This document shows, in pieces, positions 56,875-64,000 of a DNA stretch of 64,000 bases. Each line of letters starts with the position of its first letter. Position 1 is the stretch's first letter. A program made the translations under genes and the position numbers. The notes under the pieces were generated by a model, which saw only the letters and a program-made list of their open reading frames with translations, searched no databases and was not told the origin of the DNA. The stretch is from an uncultured Lachnospiraceae bacterium (GTDB lineage Bacteria > Bacillota > Clostridia > Lachnospirales > Lachnospiraceae): positions 1 through 64,000 of the forward strand of contig CAJTPO010000020.1 in the NCBI GenBank assembly GCA_910578115.1, given 5' to 3'.

Positions 56875-58821
56875 ATGTCTCAGGTATTGGAAGTGAAAAA
56901 TCTGTCCGTCAGTTTCGACACGCCGCAGGGAGAAGTGCAGGCAGTCCGGGATGTCAGCTTCACGCTGCAGTCCGGAGAGGTTCTGGCGGTGGTGGGGGAA
57001 TCGGGATGCGGAAAGAGCGCTCTGTGTAAAGCGGTGATGAGACTTCTGCCCGCCTCAGCCAGGATTCGGTCAGGCAGCATATGGGCATGCGGTGTGAACA
57101 TCACGGACTGTCGGGAGCGGGAGATGCACAGGCTTCGGGGGAAATTATTTTCCATGGTTTTCCAGGATCCGATGACATCTTTGAATCCGGCCATGTCCGT
57201 TGGGGAGCAGATCGCAGAGGCTGTCAAGGTGCACCACCCGAAGATCACGGGGAAAGCACTTCATGACAGGGTGCTGGAGTTGATGAAGCTGGTGGAGATA
57301 GACCGGGCGGAGGAGAGGATGAAACTCTACCCGCATCATTTTTCGGGCGGAATGCGGCAGAGGAGCGTGATGGCGATCGCGCTTGCCGGGAATCCGTCGA
57401 TTTTGTTTGCGGATGAACCGACTACGGCGCTGGACGTGACGATCCAGGCGCAGATTCTGGGATTGTTCAGGAAGATCCGGCGCGGGCTTGGCATGGCGAC
57501 GGTTTTTGTGACCCATGACCTGGGTGTGGCTGCTGCGGCAGCAGATCGTGTGGCGGTCATGTATGCCGGAAAAATCGTGGAGATCGGAACGACGGAAGAG
57601 ATTTTTCGTGATCCCAGACATCCTTATACATGGGGGCTTTTGCGGGCGCTGCCGGATTTTTCCAGGGGACGGGATACCCTCTATACGATACCGGGGATGC
57701 CGCCGACCCTGCTGCATCCGCCTGTGGGCGATGCGTTTGCCTGTCGTAATCTTTATGCGCTGGCGATCGACTATGAAGAGGAACCACCGTTATTTCGCAT
57801 CAGTGATACGCACTATGCGGCTACATGGCTGTTGGATGAGAGGGCTCCGAAGATCGCATCGCCGGTGATCTTTCCGGCGGCAGAGATGTCTGCCCGTGGC
57901 CGTCGGGGGAACGGGGAAAATATGGAATCGGAGGAAATCCTGCTGGATGTACGGCATCTTACGCATGTGTTTCCATTGCACAGGCAGACATTCAAGGCGG
58001 TCGACGATGTCTCTTTTCAGATAAAAAGGGGTGAGATCTTCGGACTGATTGGGGAATCCGGCTCGGGAAAATCGACGGTGGCCCGCTGCATCATGAATCT
58101 GTACCGTCCAGATGGCGGTACTGCGGCCACGGGAAAAAGACGGTTGCGCGGAGAAAACCTGTCGGAAGGAAGCAATGTGGACGGTACTGCCAGAATTCTC
58201 TTCAAGGGGATTGATACCTGTGATCCGGGGGCGTTTCGGAAACACAGGAAAATGCTTCAGACGAAGCGGCAGATCATTTTTCAGGATTCCAATTCCAGCC
58301 TGAATCAGCGGATGAAGGTGTGCGATATTATTACGGAGCCGCTGCGCATACAGCACATCGTGCCGCCGAGAGGCTCCATGCGGGCGGAAGCGGAATTTCA
58401 GATGCACTATGTGGGGCTGGATGCCGTTTATCTGGATCGACGTCCGTCGGAATTGTCCGGGGGACAGAGGCAGCGCGTGGCGATTGCGCGGGCCCTTTCC
58501 ATGGAGCCGGAACTGCTGGTGGCGGATGAGCCGGTTGCATCCTTGGATGTGTCCATTCAGGCACAGATCGTAAATTTGTTCCGGCACCTGCAGAAAGAGC
58601 ATGGCTTCTCTTTTCTGTTTATTGCACATGATCTCGCCATGGTGGAATTTTTGTGTGACCGCGTGGGGGTCATGTATCGGGGAAAACTGGTGGAGGTGGG
58701 GGAGACGGGAGAGCTGTTTGCGAATCCACAGCATCCCTATACAAAAGCGCTTTTGTCTGCGGTGCCGAGGGTGAGAAACCGTCTGACCGGGACGGAGAAA
58801 GAAGTATGGTTATACGGATGA
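56875..58821 (+). CDS. Fused double ATPase of the importer (DppD-DppF type)
   Basis: 648 residues joining two ABC ATPases. First half: GESGCGKSA, FSGGMRQRSVMAIAL, LFADEPTTALD, FVTHDLGV, with the oligopeptide-type tail DPRHPYTWGLLRALPDFSRG. Second half (from about 355): GESGSGKST, LSGGQRQRVAIARAL, LLVADEPVASLD, FIAHDLAM. In most bacteria these are two proteins; a fusion fixes them as a heterodimer. Overlaps the first permease gene by 16 nt. Confidence 0.92.
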   Translation: MSQVLEVKNLSVSFDTPQGEVQAVRDVSFTLQSGEVLAVVGESGCGKSALCKAVMRLLPASARIRSGSIWACGVNITDCREREMHRLRGKLFSMVFQDPMTSLNPAMSVGEQIAEAVKVHHPKITGKALHDRVLELMKLVEIDRAEERMKLYPHHFSGGMRQRSVMAIALAGNPSILFADEPTTALDVTIQAQILGLFRKIRRGLGMATVFVTHDLGVAAAAADRVAVMYAGKIVEIGTTEEIFRDPRHPYTWGLLRALPDFSRGRDTLYTIPGMPPTLLHPPVGDAFACRNLYALAIDYEEEPPLFRISDTHYAATWLLDERAPKIASPVIFPAAEMSARGRRGNGENMESEEILLDVRHLTHVFPLHRQTFKAVDDVSFQIKRGEIFGLIGESGSGKSTVARCIMNLYRPDGGTAATGKRRLRGENLSEGSNVDGTARILFKGIDTCDPGAFRKHRKMLQTKRQIIFQDSNSSLNQRMKVCDIITEPLRIQHIVPPRGSMRAEAEFQMHYVGLDAVYLDRRPSELSGGQRQRVAIARALSMEPELLVADEPVASLDVSIQAQIVNLFRHLQKEHGFSFLFIAHDLAMVEFLCDRVGVMYRGKLVEVGETGELFANPQHPYTKALLSAVPRVRNRLTGTEKEVWLYG

Positions 58822-59762
58822 CAGGGAATCAATGGGATTGGATATTGAATTTTGGGAAAAAGTGTTTACTCTTTTTGGTGAGCATACTGGTTCTTTCGAC
58901 GGCAGTTTTCTATATCTCGCGCCTGGCGCCGGGTGATCCACTCATATCCTACTACGGGGACAGAGTGGAGAAAATGAGTTCCGGGGAGCGTGAGCAGGCG
59001 GAAGAAAAGCTGGGATTACATAAGCCGATCACGGTGCAGTATGTCCGTTGGCTTGAAAATGCGCTGCATGGTGACTTTGGAATTTCTTATAAATATAAGA
59101 TGCCGGTAGTCAGTGTGATCGGTGAACGGGTGCCCAATACGCTGCTTTTGGGTGGATGCGGGTTCGTACTGATCTTCTTCCTGGCATTGCTGCTGGGTAT
59201 ATTGTGTGCGCGCTGTGAGGGCGGGCTGCTTGACAGCGCGATCTGTAAGATTGGCACGATCAGCAGCTGCATTCCTGAATTCTGGTTATCTTTACTGCTG
59301 GTGCTGCTTTTTTCTGTGAATCTGAAATGGCTGCCCGGCAGCGGTGCTTATACTGCAGGGCAGGCCGGCGACTGGCGGGACCGTATCATGCATTTGATTC
59401 TGCCGCTCACGGTGGTTGTGCTGGGACATTTATGGTATTACGCATATATGATCCGAAACAGGATACTGGAGGAAGTCCGGGCCGATTATGTGCTGTTGGC
59501 CAGGGCCAAGGGACTGACGAAGTGGGGTGTGCTGTTCAGGCACTGCCTGCGGAATGTGATGCCCTCGTATTTGAGCCTTATGGCGATCTCGGTACCGCAT
59601 ATTCTGGGCGGAACCTATATCGTTGAGATGGTTTTCTCTTATCCGGGATTGGGAACGCTGACTTACGAAAGCGCCCGGTATCATGACTATAATCTGTTGA
59701 TGCTGCTGTGTATGCTTACCGGGATTGTAGTCATTTTGTGTAATCTGCCGAAACGCCAGTAA
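58806..59762 (+). CDS. Importer permease, DppB/NikB type
   Basis: 318 residues. N-terminal helix, then RLAPGDPLISYYGDRVEKMS, the periplasmic part (EKLGLHKPITVQYVRWLENA) and five more helices, with the EAA-loop LARAKGLTKWGVLFRHCLRN. Start ATG 58806 has GGAG 8 nt upstream; ATG 58818 overlapping the ATPase stop (ATGA) is an alternative. Confidence 0.9.
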   Translation: MVIRMTGNQWDWILNFGKKCLLFLVSILVLSTAVFYISRLAPGDPLISYYGDRVEKMSSGEREQAEEKLGLHKPITVQYVRWLENALHGDFGISYKYKMPVVSVIGERVPNTLLLGGCGFVLIFFLALLLGILCARCEGGLLDSAICKIGTISSCIPEFWLSLLLVLLFSVNLKWLPGSGAYTAGQAGDWRDRIMHLILPLTVVVLGHLWYYAYMIRNRILEEVRADYVLLARAKGLTKWGVLFRHCLRNVMPSYLSLMAISVPHILGGTYIVEMVFSYPGLGTLTYESARYHDYNLLMLLCMLTGIVVILCNLPKRQ

Positions 59763-59823
59763 CAGTTCAGCCTTCGGCTTCACTGTCACAAACGCCACAA
59801 ATTTTGTTGAAATGGAGGTAAAG
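59763..59823 (+). promoter_or_regulatory. Short relative of the leader element between the permease genes
   Basis: Contains GCCTTCGGC, CACAAACGCCACAAA and TTTTGTTGAAATGGAGGTAAAG before ATG 59824 (shown in parts). The hairpins of the long copies are absent, but the end with ATGGAGGTAAA is kept. Confidence 0.4.
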
Positions 59824-60723
59824 ATGGAAAACAAATTTGAAGTTGTGGGAATCCGCCGGCAGCCGGTACGGGAGCATATGCGGCGGCATGGAAGGGGGCG
59901 GAGCGGGGATGCGCAGGGCGGTTGTACGGGAGCCCTTTGCGTGCTCACGCTGATCGTTCTGGGGTGTCTTCTGTGTGATCTGCTGGCGTCCAGGGATCCT
60001 GCGTATCTGGATCTGCACAATTGCAGCGTGCCGCCGGGCAGGGAATTCCTGTTCGGGACTGATACCATGGGCAGAGATATCTTCTCCATGATCTGGCATG
60101 GGGGCAGGATTTCTTTGTTTATCGGCATAACGGCGACGGCAATTTCCACAGTTGTGGGGATTATGTTTGGTGCGGTGAGCGGTTATGCACCGGGATGGAT
60201 CGATGGGGTGATGATGCGGTTGACAGAGATCGTGCTCAGTATGCCGTCTCTTCCGGTGGTCATTCTGATTCAGGCAATTCTGGGGAAAGCGAACGTGGTC
60301 AGCATTTCCTTTGTACTCGGCATTACCGGCTGGATGAGTATTGCCAAAGTGGTAAGAAGTGAAGTGCGGCAGAGCAGGGAATGTGAATATGTGATCGCCT
60401 CCAGATGTATGGGAGGCGGCTTTTTTCATGTGTTGTGGAAACATTTGACGCCGAACTTTATTTCTTCTATTATGTTTATGGTGGTAATGAACATCAGGAG
60501 TGCGATGGTGGCAGAGTCCACGCTGAGTTTTATGGGGATTGGCCTGCCGGTGGAGGTTATCACGTGGGGGAGTATGCTTTCACTGTCGGAAGATGCAATG
60601 CTGACGAATGCCTGGTGGATCATTTTGGTCCCCGGAGCATTTCTGGTCGTGACACTGCTGTGTTTTACAGGCCTTGGGAATTATCTGCGCAGCAGTGCGA
60701 ATCGTGGACAGAGCAATCTTTAG
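59824..60723 (+). CDS. Importer permease, DppC/NikC type
   Basis: 299 residues from ATG 59824 (GGAGG upstream). The N-terminal cytoplasmic stretch, first helix, then LFGTDTMGRDIFSMIWHGGR, a set of helices and the EAA-loop IASRCMGGGFFHVLWKHLTP end with WGSMLSLSEDAMLTNAWWII, all typical of DppC/NikC. Completes the importer. Confidence 0.9.
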   Translation: MENKFEVVGIRRQPVREHMRRHGRGRSGDAQGGCTGALCVLTLIVLGCLLCDLLASRDPAYLDLHNCSVPPGREFLFGTDTMGRDIFSMIWHGGRISLFIGITATAISTVVGIMFGAVSGYAPGWIDGVMMRLTEIVLSMPSLPVVILIQAILGKANVVSISFVLGITGWMSIAKVVRSEVRQSRECEYVIASRCMGGGFFHVLWKHLTPNFISSIMFMVVMNIRSAMVAESTLSFMGIGLPVEVITWGSMLSLSEDAMLTNAWWIILVPGAFLVVTLLCFTGLGNYLRSSANRGQSNL

Positions 60724-60814
60724 CTGCGGGGCCGGAAGAAACTGCCGTGCGTGAAATATATTCGGGTCAAAGATGCTTTCGCGCAGGAAACGGCGGGGAA
60801 GGGGGAGCGGTGGA

Positions 60815-61138
60815 ATGGCAGCGAAGATGAATGAGGAACTGATCTATGAGATTCTCTCGGCGGTGGAGGAGATCCCGGAGGGGAGGGTTGCCTCATATGG
60901 GCAGATTGCCCGGTTGATCGGACGGGATAAAAATGCCAGACTGGTAGGCAGAGTACTTGGATTGGCGGAGTATTACGGAGATTATCCCTGCCACAGAGTG
61001 GTAGATCATGCGGGCAGGACGGCGGTATGCTTTGCAGAGCAGAAAAGCAGGCTGCTGGCAGAAGGGATTGTCTTTAAGGAAAATGGCTGTGTGGATATGA
61101 AAAGATGTCAGTGGGAGGAAGCGGCAGCTGAGTCGTGA
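60815..61138 (+). CDS. MGMT-family DNA alkylation repair protein (single domain)
   Basis: 107 residues from ATG 60815 (GGGGGAG upstream). Only the DNA-binding/active-site domain of O6-alkylguanine-DNA methyltransferase is present: EEIPEGRVASYGQIARLIGR and the active-site motif YPCHRVVDHAGRT with the acceptor Cys kept. So it is not a tryptophan-type ATL protein, but the short form lacks the N-terminal domain of Ada/Ogt. It may transfer alkyl groups itself or flag lesions. Confidence 0.85.
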   Translation: MAAKMNEELIYEILSAVEEIPEGRVASYGQIARLIGRDKNARLVGRVLGLAEYYGDYPCHRVVDHAGRTAVCFAEQKSRLLAEGIVFKENGCVDMKRCQWEEAAAES

Positions 61139-61187
61139 CGAACTGTTGCTGCGGAAGTGCTAAAATGCCGGAAACATCTTGCGCTCA

Positions 61188-61216
61188 TTGAAGACTATGT
61201 GCTATATTTATATAAT
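61188..61216 (+). promoter_or_regulatory. Promoter of the hybrid kinase gene
   Basis: TTGAAG (61188-61193), 17-nt spacer, TATAAT (61211-61216). 33 nt upstream of ATG 61249. Confidence 0.75.
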
Positions 61217-61248
61217 ATATCGTACTGTTTTATGGAAGGGTATCACTG

Positions 61249-63822
61249 ATGGACAAAAAGGAAAAAAGCCATGTTAACATAGAATCGACGAAATTTGTTT
61301 TGTGCGGTTTCGTTTTACTTATTTTCTTCAGTGTTGCGGTGTTTGCGTTACTTGGCACTTATATGAGCCGGAAGAGTGAGGAAGCGATAGATGATCTGGG
61401 AAATATGTACATGACCAGCATGGGGGAACGGATCTGTAAGCATTTTGAGACCATTGTAAATCTTCGGTTAAAGCAGGCGGAAGCAGTGGCGACGGTGGTT
61501 TCGGTGGATGAGGGCGATCAGCAGGAAATCTATGAGGAACTGATTTACAGGACGGAAGTCAGGGATTTCATCTCGTTGTCGCTGTGTTCTGAGGACGGAG
61601 AATTTGAAACGTTATATGGAGAATCGGCAACGCTGATCGATCCGGAACCTTTTCTGGGATCTCTCAGGAAAGGGGACAGTAAGGTGGCGGTAGCGGTCGA
61701 TGATTCGGGAGAACAGGTGGTGCTGTTCGGTGTGAACGCACAGTATCCCATGAGCGACGGACGGGCCAGTATTGCTACGGTAATGGCGATTCCGGCGTTG
61801 GAGATCAGCGAAGAGCTTTCCCTGGAGAAGGAGAGCATAGAAATGTATGCCCATATTATCCGGACAGACGGCACTTTTATCATAAGGGATGAGAGTATAC
61901 AGTATCCGGATTATTTCAGTTATCTGCGCGGAACTTATACCGGGGAAGAAGACCGGGAGAGTGTGGAACATTACGTTGAGGATCTTGCCGGTGCATTGAA
62001 GGAGAATCGTAGTTATGTAGATGTTCTGGAGTTTGGCGGCGGCAGGCAGCAGGTGAGCACGGTGAGCCTTCCGAACTCTGAATGGAATCTGGTGATCGTC
62101 CTTCCTTTTGGAGCATTGAATCAAACGGTACAATCTTTGAATGAGGAGAGAACGGCGGCTACGCTGTTCGCATGTGGATCTATCCTGCTCCTGTTACTGC
62201 TGCTCTTCTTTGTTTATTTCAGAATGAGCAAGCAGCAGATTTATGAGTTGAATGAGGCACGTCAGGCGGCGGAAGAGGCGACCAGGGCCAAGAGCGAATT
62301 CCTCTCTAACATGAGCCATGATATCCGTACCCCCATGAACGCGATTGTGGGAATGACGGCTATTGCGACAGCGCACGTGGATGACAAAGAGCAGGTGCAG
62401 AACTGTCTGAGGAAAATTGCGTTGTCGGGTAAGCATCTGCTGGGATTGATCAATGACGTACTGGACATGTCGAAGATCGAGAGCGGCAAGATGACATTGA
62501 CGGCAGATATGGTTTCCCTGCGGGAAGTGATGGAGGGTATCGTTGGGATTGTCCAGCCGCAGGTTAAGGCAAAGCATCAGAGTTTTGAAGTGCATATTGA
62601 CCGTATTATTTCGGAGGATGTGTACTGTGACAGCGTGCGCCTGAATCAGGTGCTGCTCAATCTTCTGTCAAACTCTGTCAAATATACGCATGAGGATGGG
62701 GCTATTCGTCTTTCTTTATATCAGGAGGAATCGCCGAAAGGGGAGGATTACGTTCGAACCCATATCTTAGTCAAAGATAACGGGATTGGTATGTCGCCGG
62801 AGTTTATGTCCAAGATTTTTGAGTCTTATTCCAGAGCGGACAACCGGAGAGTGCACAAGACGGAAGGCGCCGGTCTGGGTATGGCCATCACGAAATATAT
62901 TATTAACGCCATGGAAGGCAGTATTGAGGTGGAAAGTGAGCTGGGCAAAGGCTCGGAGTTCCATGTGATGGTAGATTTTGAGAGAGCGACTGTCAAAGAA
63001 GTGGACATGGTTCTCCCGGCATGGAAAATGCTTGTGGTGGATGATGATGAAACGCTCTGTCGTACGGTGGTGGATGCGCTCGATTCCATTGGCATTCAGG
63101 CGGATTGGACGTTGAGTGGTGAGAAGGCTCTGAAATTGGTCATGGAGCATCATGAAAAGAGAGACGATTACCAGATCATTCTTCTGGACTGGAAGCTTCC
63201 GGGGATGGACGGCATTCAGGTAGCCCGGGAGATACGGCGGGGACTGGGAGATGATATTCCGATTCTGCTGATCTCGGCTTACGACTGGAGTGAATTTGAG
63301 ACTGAGGCACGTGCTGCGGGTATCAGTGGATTTATCGCGAAGCCGCTGTTTAAATCGACGCTTTTCTATGGGCTGCAGAAGTACATGGGAAGCGAAGGGG
63401 ATCTGCAGATAGAAGAAACGAAAGGAGCCGATCTGTCCGGTCATCGGATCCTGGTGGCTGAGGATAACAGCTTGAACTGGGAAGTCCTGCATGAGCTGTT
63501 GACTGATCTGGGACTGGAATTGGAATGGGCAGAAAATGGACAGATCTGTGCGGAAATGTTCGAGAAAGCGGCAGAAGATTATTATGATGCAATCTTGATG
63601 GATGTCCGTATGCCGATCATGACCGGGTACGAGGCGACCAGAGCAATCCGTTCTTCCCAGAAAGCAAATGCGCTGACGATACCGATCATTGCCATGACGG
63701 CGGATGCCTTTTCCGAGGATATACAGCGGTGTCTGGATAGTGGCATGAATGCTCATACAGCCAAGCCGGTCAATATTGACGAGTTGATTCTGCTGTTAAA
63801 GAGATATATGAATATCGAGTAG
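61249..63822 (+). CDS. Hybrid histidine kinase with extracellular sensor and two receiver domains
   Basis: 857 residues. Membrane helix 1 at about 16-38; an extracellular Cache-like sensor (40-300); helix 2 at about 303-325; HisKA with His in FLSNMSHDIRTPMNAIVGM (about 363); HATPase with NLLSNSVKYTHED, DNGIGMSPEF and EGAGLGMAITKY. Then receiver 1 (about 590-710; LVVDDDE, ILLDWKLPGMDG, IAKPLF) and receiver 2 (about 733-850; LVAEDNS, ILMDVRMPIM, TAKPVN). It has no output domain, so the receivers probably pass phosphate on to another protein. Typical of Lachnospiraceae signal systems. Confidence 0.93.
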   Translation: MDKKEKSHVNIESTKFVLCGFVLLIFFSVAVFALLGTYMSRKSEEAIDDLGNMYMTSMGERICKHFETIVNLRLKQAEAVATVVSVDEGDQQEIYEELIYRTEVRDFISLSLCSEDGEFETLYGESATLIDPEPFLGSLRKGDSKVAVAVDDSGEQVVLFGVNAQYPMSDGRASIATVMAIPALEISEELSLEKESIEMYAHIIRTDGTFIIRDESIQYPDYFSYLRGTYTGEEDRESVEHYVEDLAGALKENRSYVDVLEFGGGRQQVSTVSLPNSEWNLVIVLPFGALNQTVQSLNEERTAATLFACGSILLLLLLLFFVYFRMSKQQIYELNEARQAAEEATRAKSEFLSNMSHDIRTPMNAIVGMTAIATAHVDDKEQVQNCLRKIALSGKHLLGLINDVLDMSKIESGKMTLTADMVSLREVMEGIVGIVQPQVKAKHQSFEVHIDRIISEDVYCDSVRLNQVLLNLLSNSVKYTHEDGAIRLSLYQEESPKGEDYVRTHILVKDNGIGMSPEFMSKIFESYSRADNRRVHKTEGAGLGMAITKYIINAMEGSIEVESELGKGSEFHVMVDFERATVKEVDMVLPAWKMLVVDDDETLCRTVVDALDSIGIQADWTLSGEKALKLVMEHHEKRDDYQIILLDWKLPGMDGIQVAREIRRGLGDDIPILLISAYDWSEFETEARAAGISGFIAKPLFKSTLFYGLQKYMGSEGDLQIEETKGADLSGHRILVAEDNSLNWEVLHELLTDLGLELEWAENGQICAEMFEKAAEDYYDAILMDVRMPIMTGYEATRAIRSSQKANALTIPIIAMTADAFSEDIQRCLDSGMNAHTAKPVNIDELILLLKRYMNIE

Positions 63823-63851
63823 GATGAAGATTCAGGAATTGATAAAGCTTG

Positions 63852-63882
63852 CAGGAAGCCGGACCGAAAGGCCCGGCTCCTG
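63852..63882. terminator. Hairpin after the kinase gene
   Basis: CAGG-A-AGCCGG pairs with CCGGCT-CCTG around an inner CC/GG pair and a GAAA loop. Only TATATT follows, so it is a moderate terminator candidate. Confidence 0.5.
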
Positions 63883-63902
63883 TATATTGAGGAGCAAAGG
63901 TC

Positions 63903-64000
63903 ATGTCGAACACAACAAAATATGCATTGGAAGCGTCGCTTAAGAGACTTCTGCTGCACAAGACACTGGACAAGATCACCATTCAGGATCTGACCGCGGA
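63903..64000 (+). CDS. TetR-family regulator, 3' end outside window
   Basis: ATG 63903 after GAGGAGCAAAGG. The 32 visible codons read MSNTTKYALEASLKRLLLHK then TLDKITIQDLTA. The pattern xxALxxSLxxLLxxKxLDKITIxDL is the first two helices of a TetR winged-fold DNA-binding domain, especially of DhaS-like members. The rest lies beyond the window. Confidence 0.75.
   Translation, partial: MSNTTKYALEASLKRLLLHKTLDKITIQDLTA

Overview
This window looks like chromosomal DNA of a gut-type Clostridium-cluster bacterium (Bacillota, Clostridia, probably Lachnospiraceae). The evidence is a G+C content near half, purine-rich Shine-Dalgarno sites (AGGAGG type) before almost every gene, many extended -10 promoters, and a typical gene set: BceRSAB, an Agr-like kinase/regulator pair, DUF4132, Rpn/PD-(D/E)XK nuclease-transposase, a MocR regulator with an ECF S component, GH36 alpha-galactosidase, lar nickel-pincer genes and a Cache-type hybrid kinase. 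The genus cannot be fixed from the sequence alone.

Layout. 1-5.7 kb: end of a glycosyltransferase gene, a methyltransferase, a DUF1848 protein, remnants of a DinJ/YafQ toxin-antitoxin pair and of a DUF4132 gene, then a LytTR two-component pair with a DUF6440 protein. 5.7-13 kb (minus strand): DUF4132 protein with a small partner, preceded by a WYL regulator, a DUF3795 protein and an ABM-like protein. 13-17.5 kb: a decayed BrnT/BrnA pair, DUF2087, an APH-type kinase, a Ser/Thr-kinase-like protein and a P-loop kinase. 17.5-22.3 kb: BceRS-BceAB-type antimicrobial peptide sensing and export. 22.4-31.1 kb: NUDIX enzymes, MerR/TipA and XRE regulators, a MocR/ECF transporter pair with overlapping divergent promoters, a DUF4300 lipoprotein, GNAT, nitrilase and CPBP proteins. 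31.3-37.4 kb: M32 carboxypeptidase, a large WYL-like/SF1 helicase/DUF2726 protein, and an Rpn protein with a repeat-expanded coiled coil. 37.9-44 kb: a sugar cluster (alpha-galactosidase, FucU, aldo-keto reductase, zinc dehydrogenase, AraC regulator). 44-46.8 kb: a three-gene ABC-2 exporter. 47-51.5 kb: two WYL regulators facing two tRNA-like small RNAs and a DUF2828/vWA (Ro60-like) protein. 52-61 kb: larE, larB, larC followed by a peptide/nickel-type ABC importer and an MGMT-domain protein. 61.2-64 kb: a hybrid histidine kinase and the start of a TetR regulator.

The two strongest discoveries are these. (1) At 49.4-51.5 kb, two RNAs combine tRNA elements (acceptor stem and T arm, plus a D arm in the first) with a nearly identical 38-nt hairpin core where the anticodon arm should be. 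They lie directly upstream of a vWA protein with Ro60-like architecture and opposite a pair of WYL regulators. This resembles a Ro60/Y-RNA ribonucleoprotein locus built from different parts. (2) A family of structured leader elements of about 130 nt (two or three hairpins, ending in a CTTCGGCATGGAGG-type ribosome binding site) sits directly before the start codons of larB, a zinc dehydrogenase, an ABC permease and an Rpn remnant. The element keeps a short reading frame of 22-31 codons, and in three of the four copies a good ribosome binding site lies just before that frame's TTG start.
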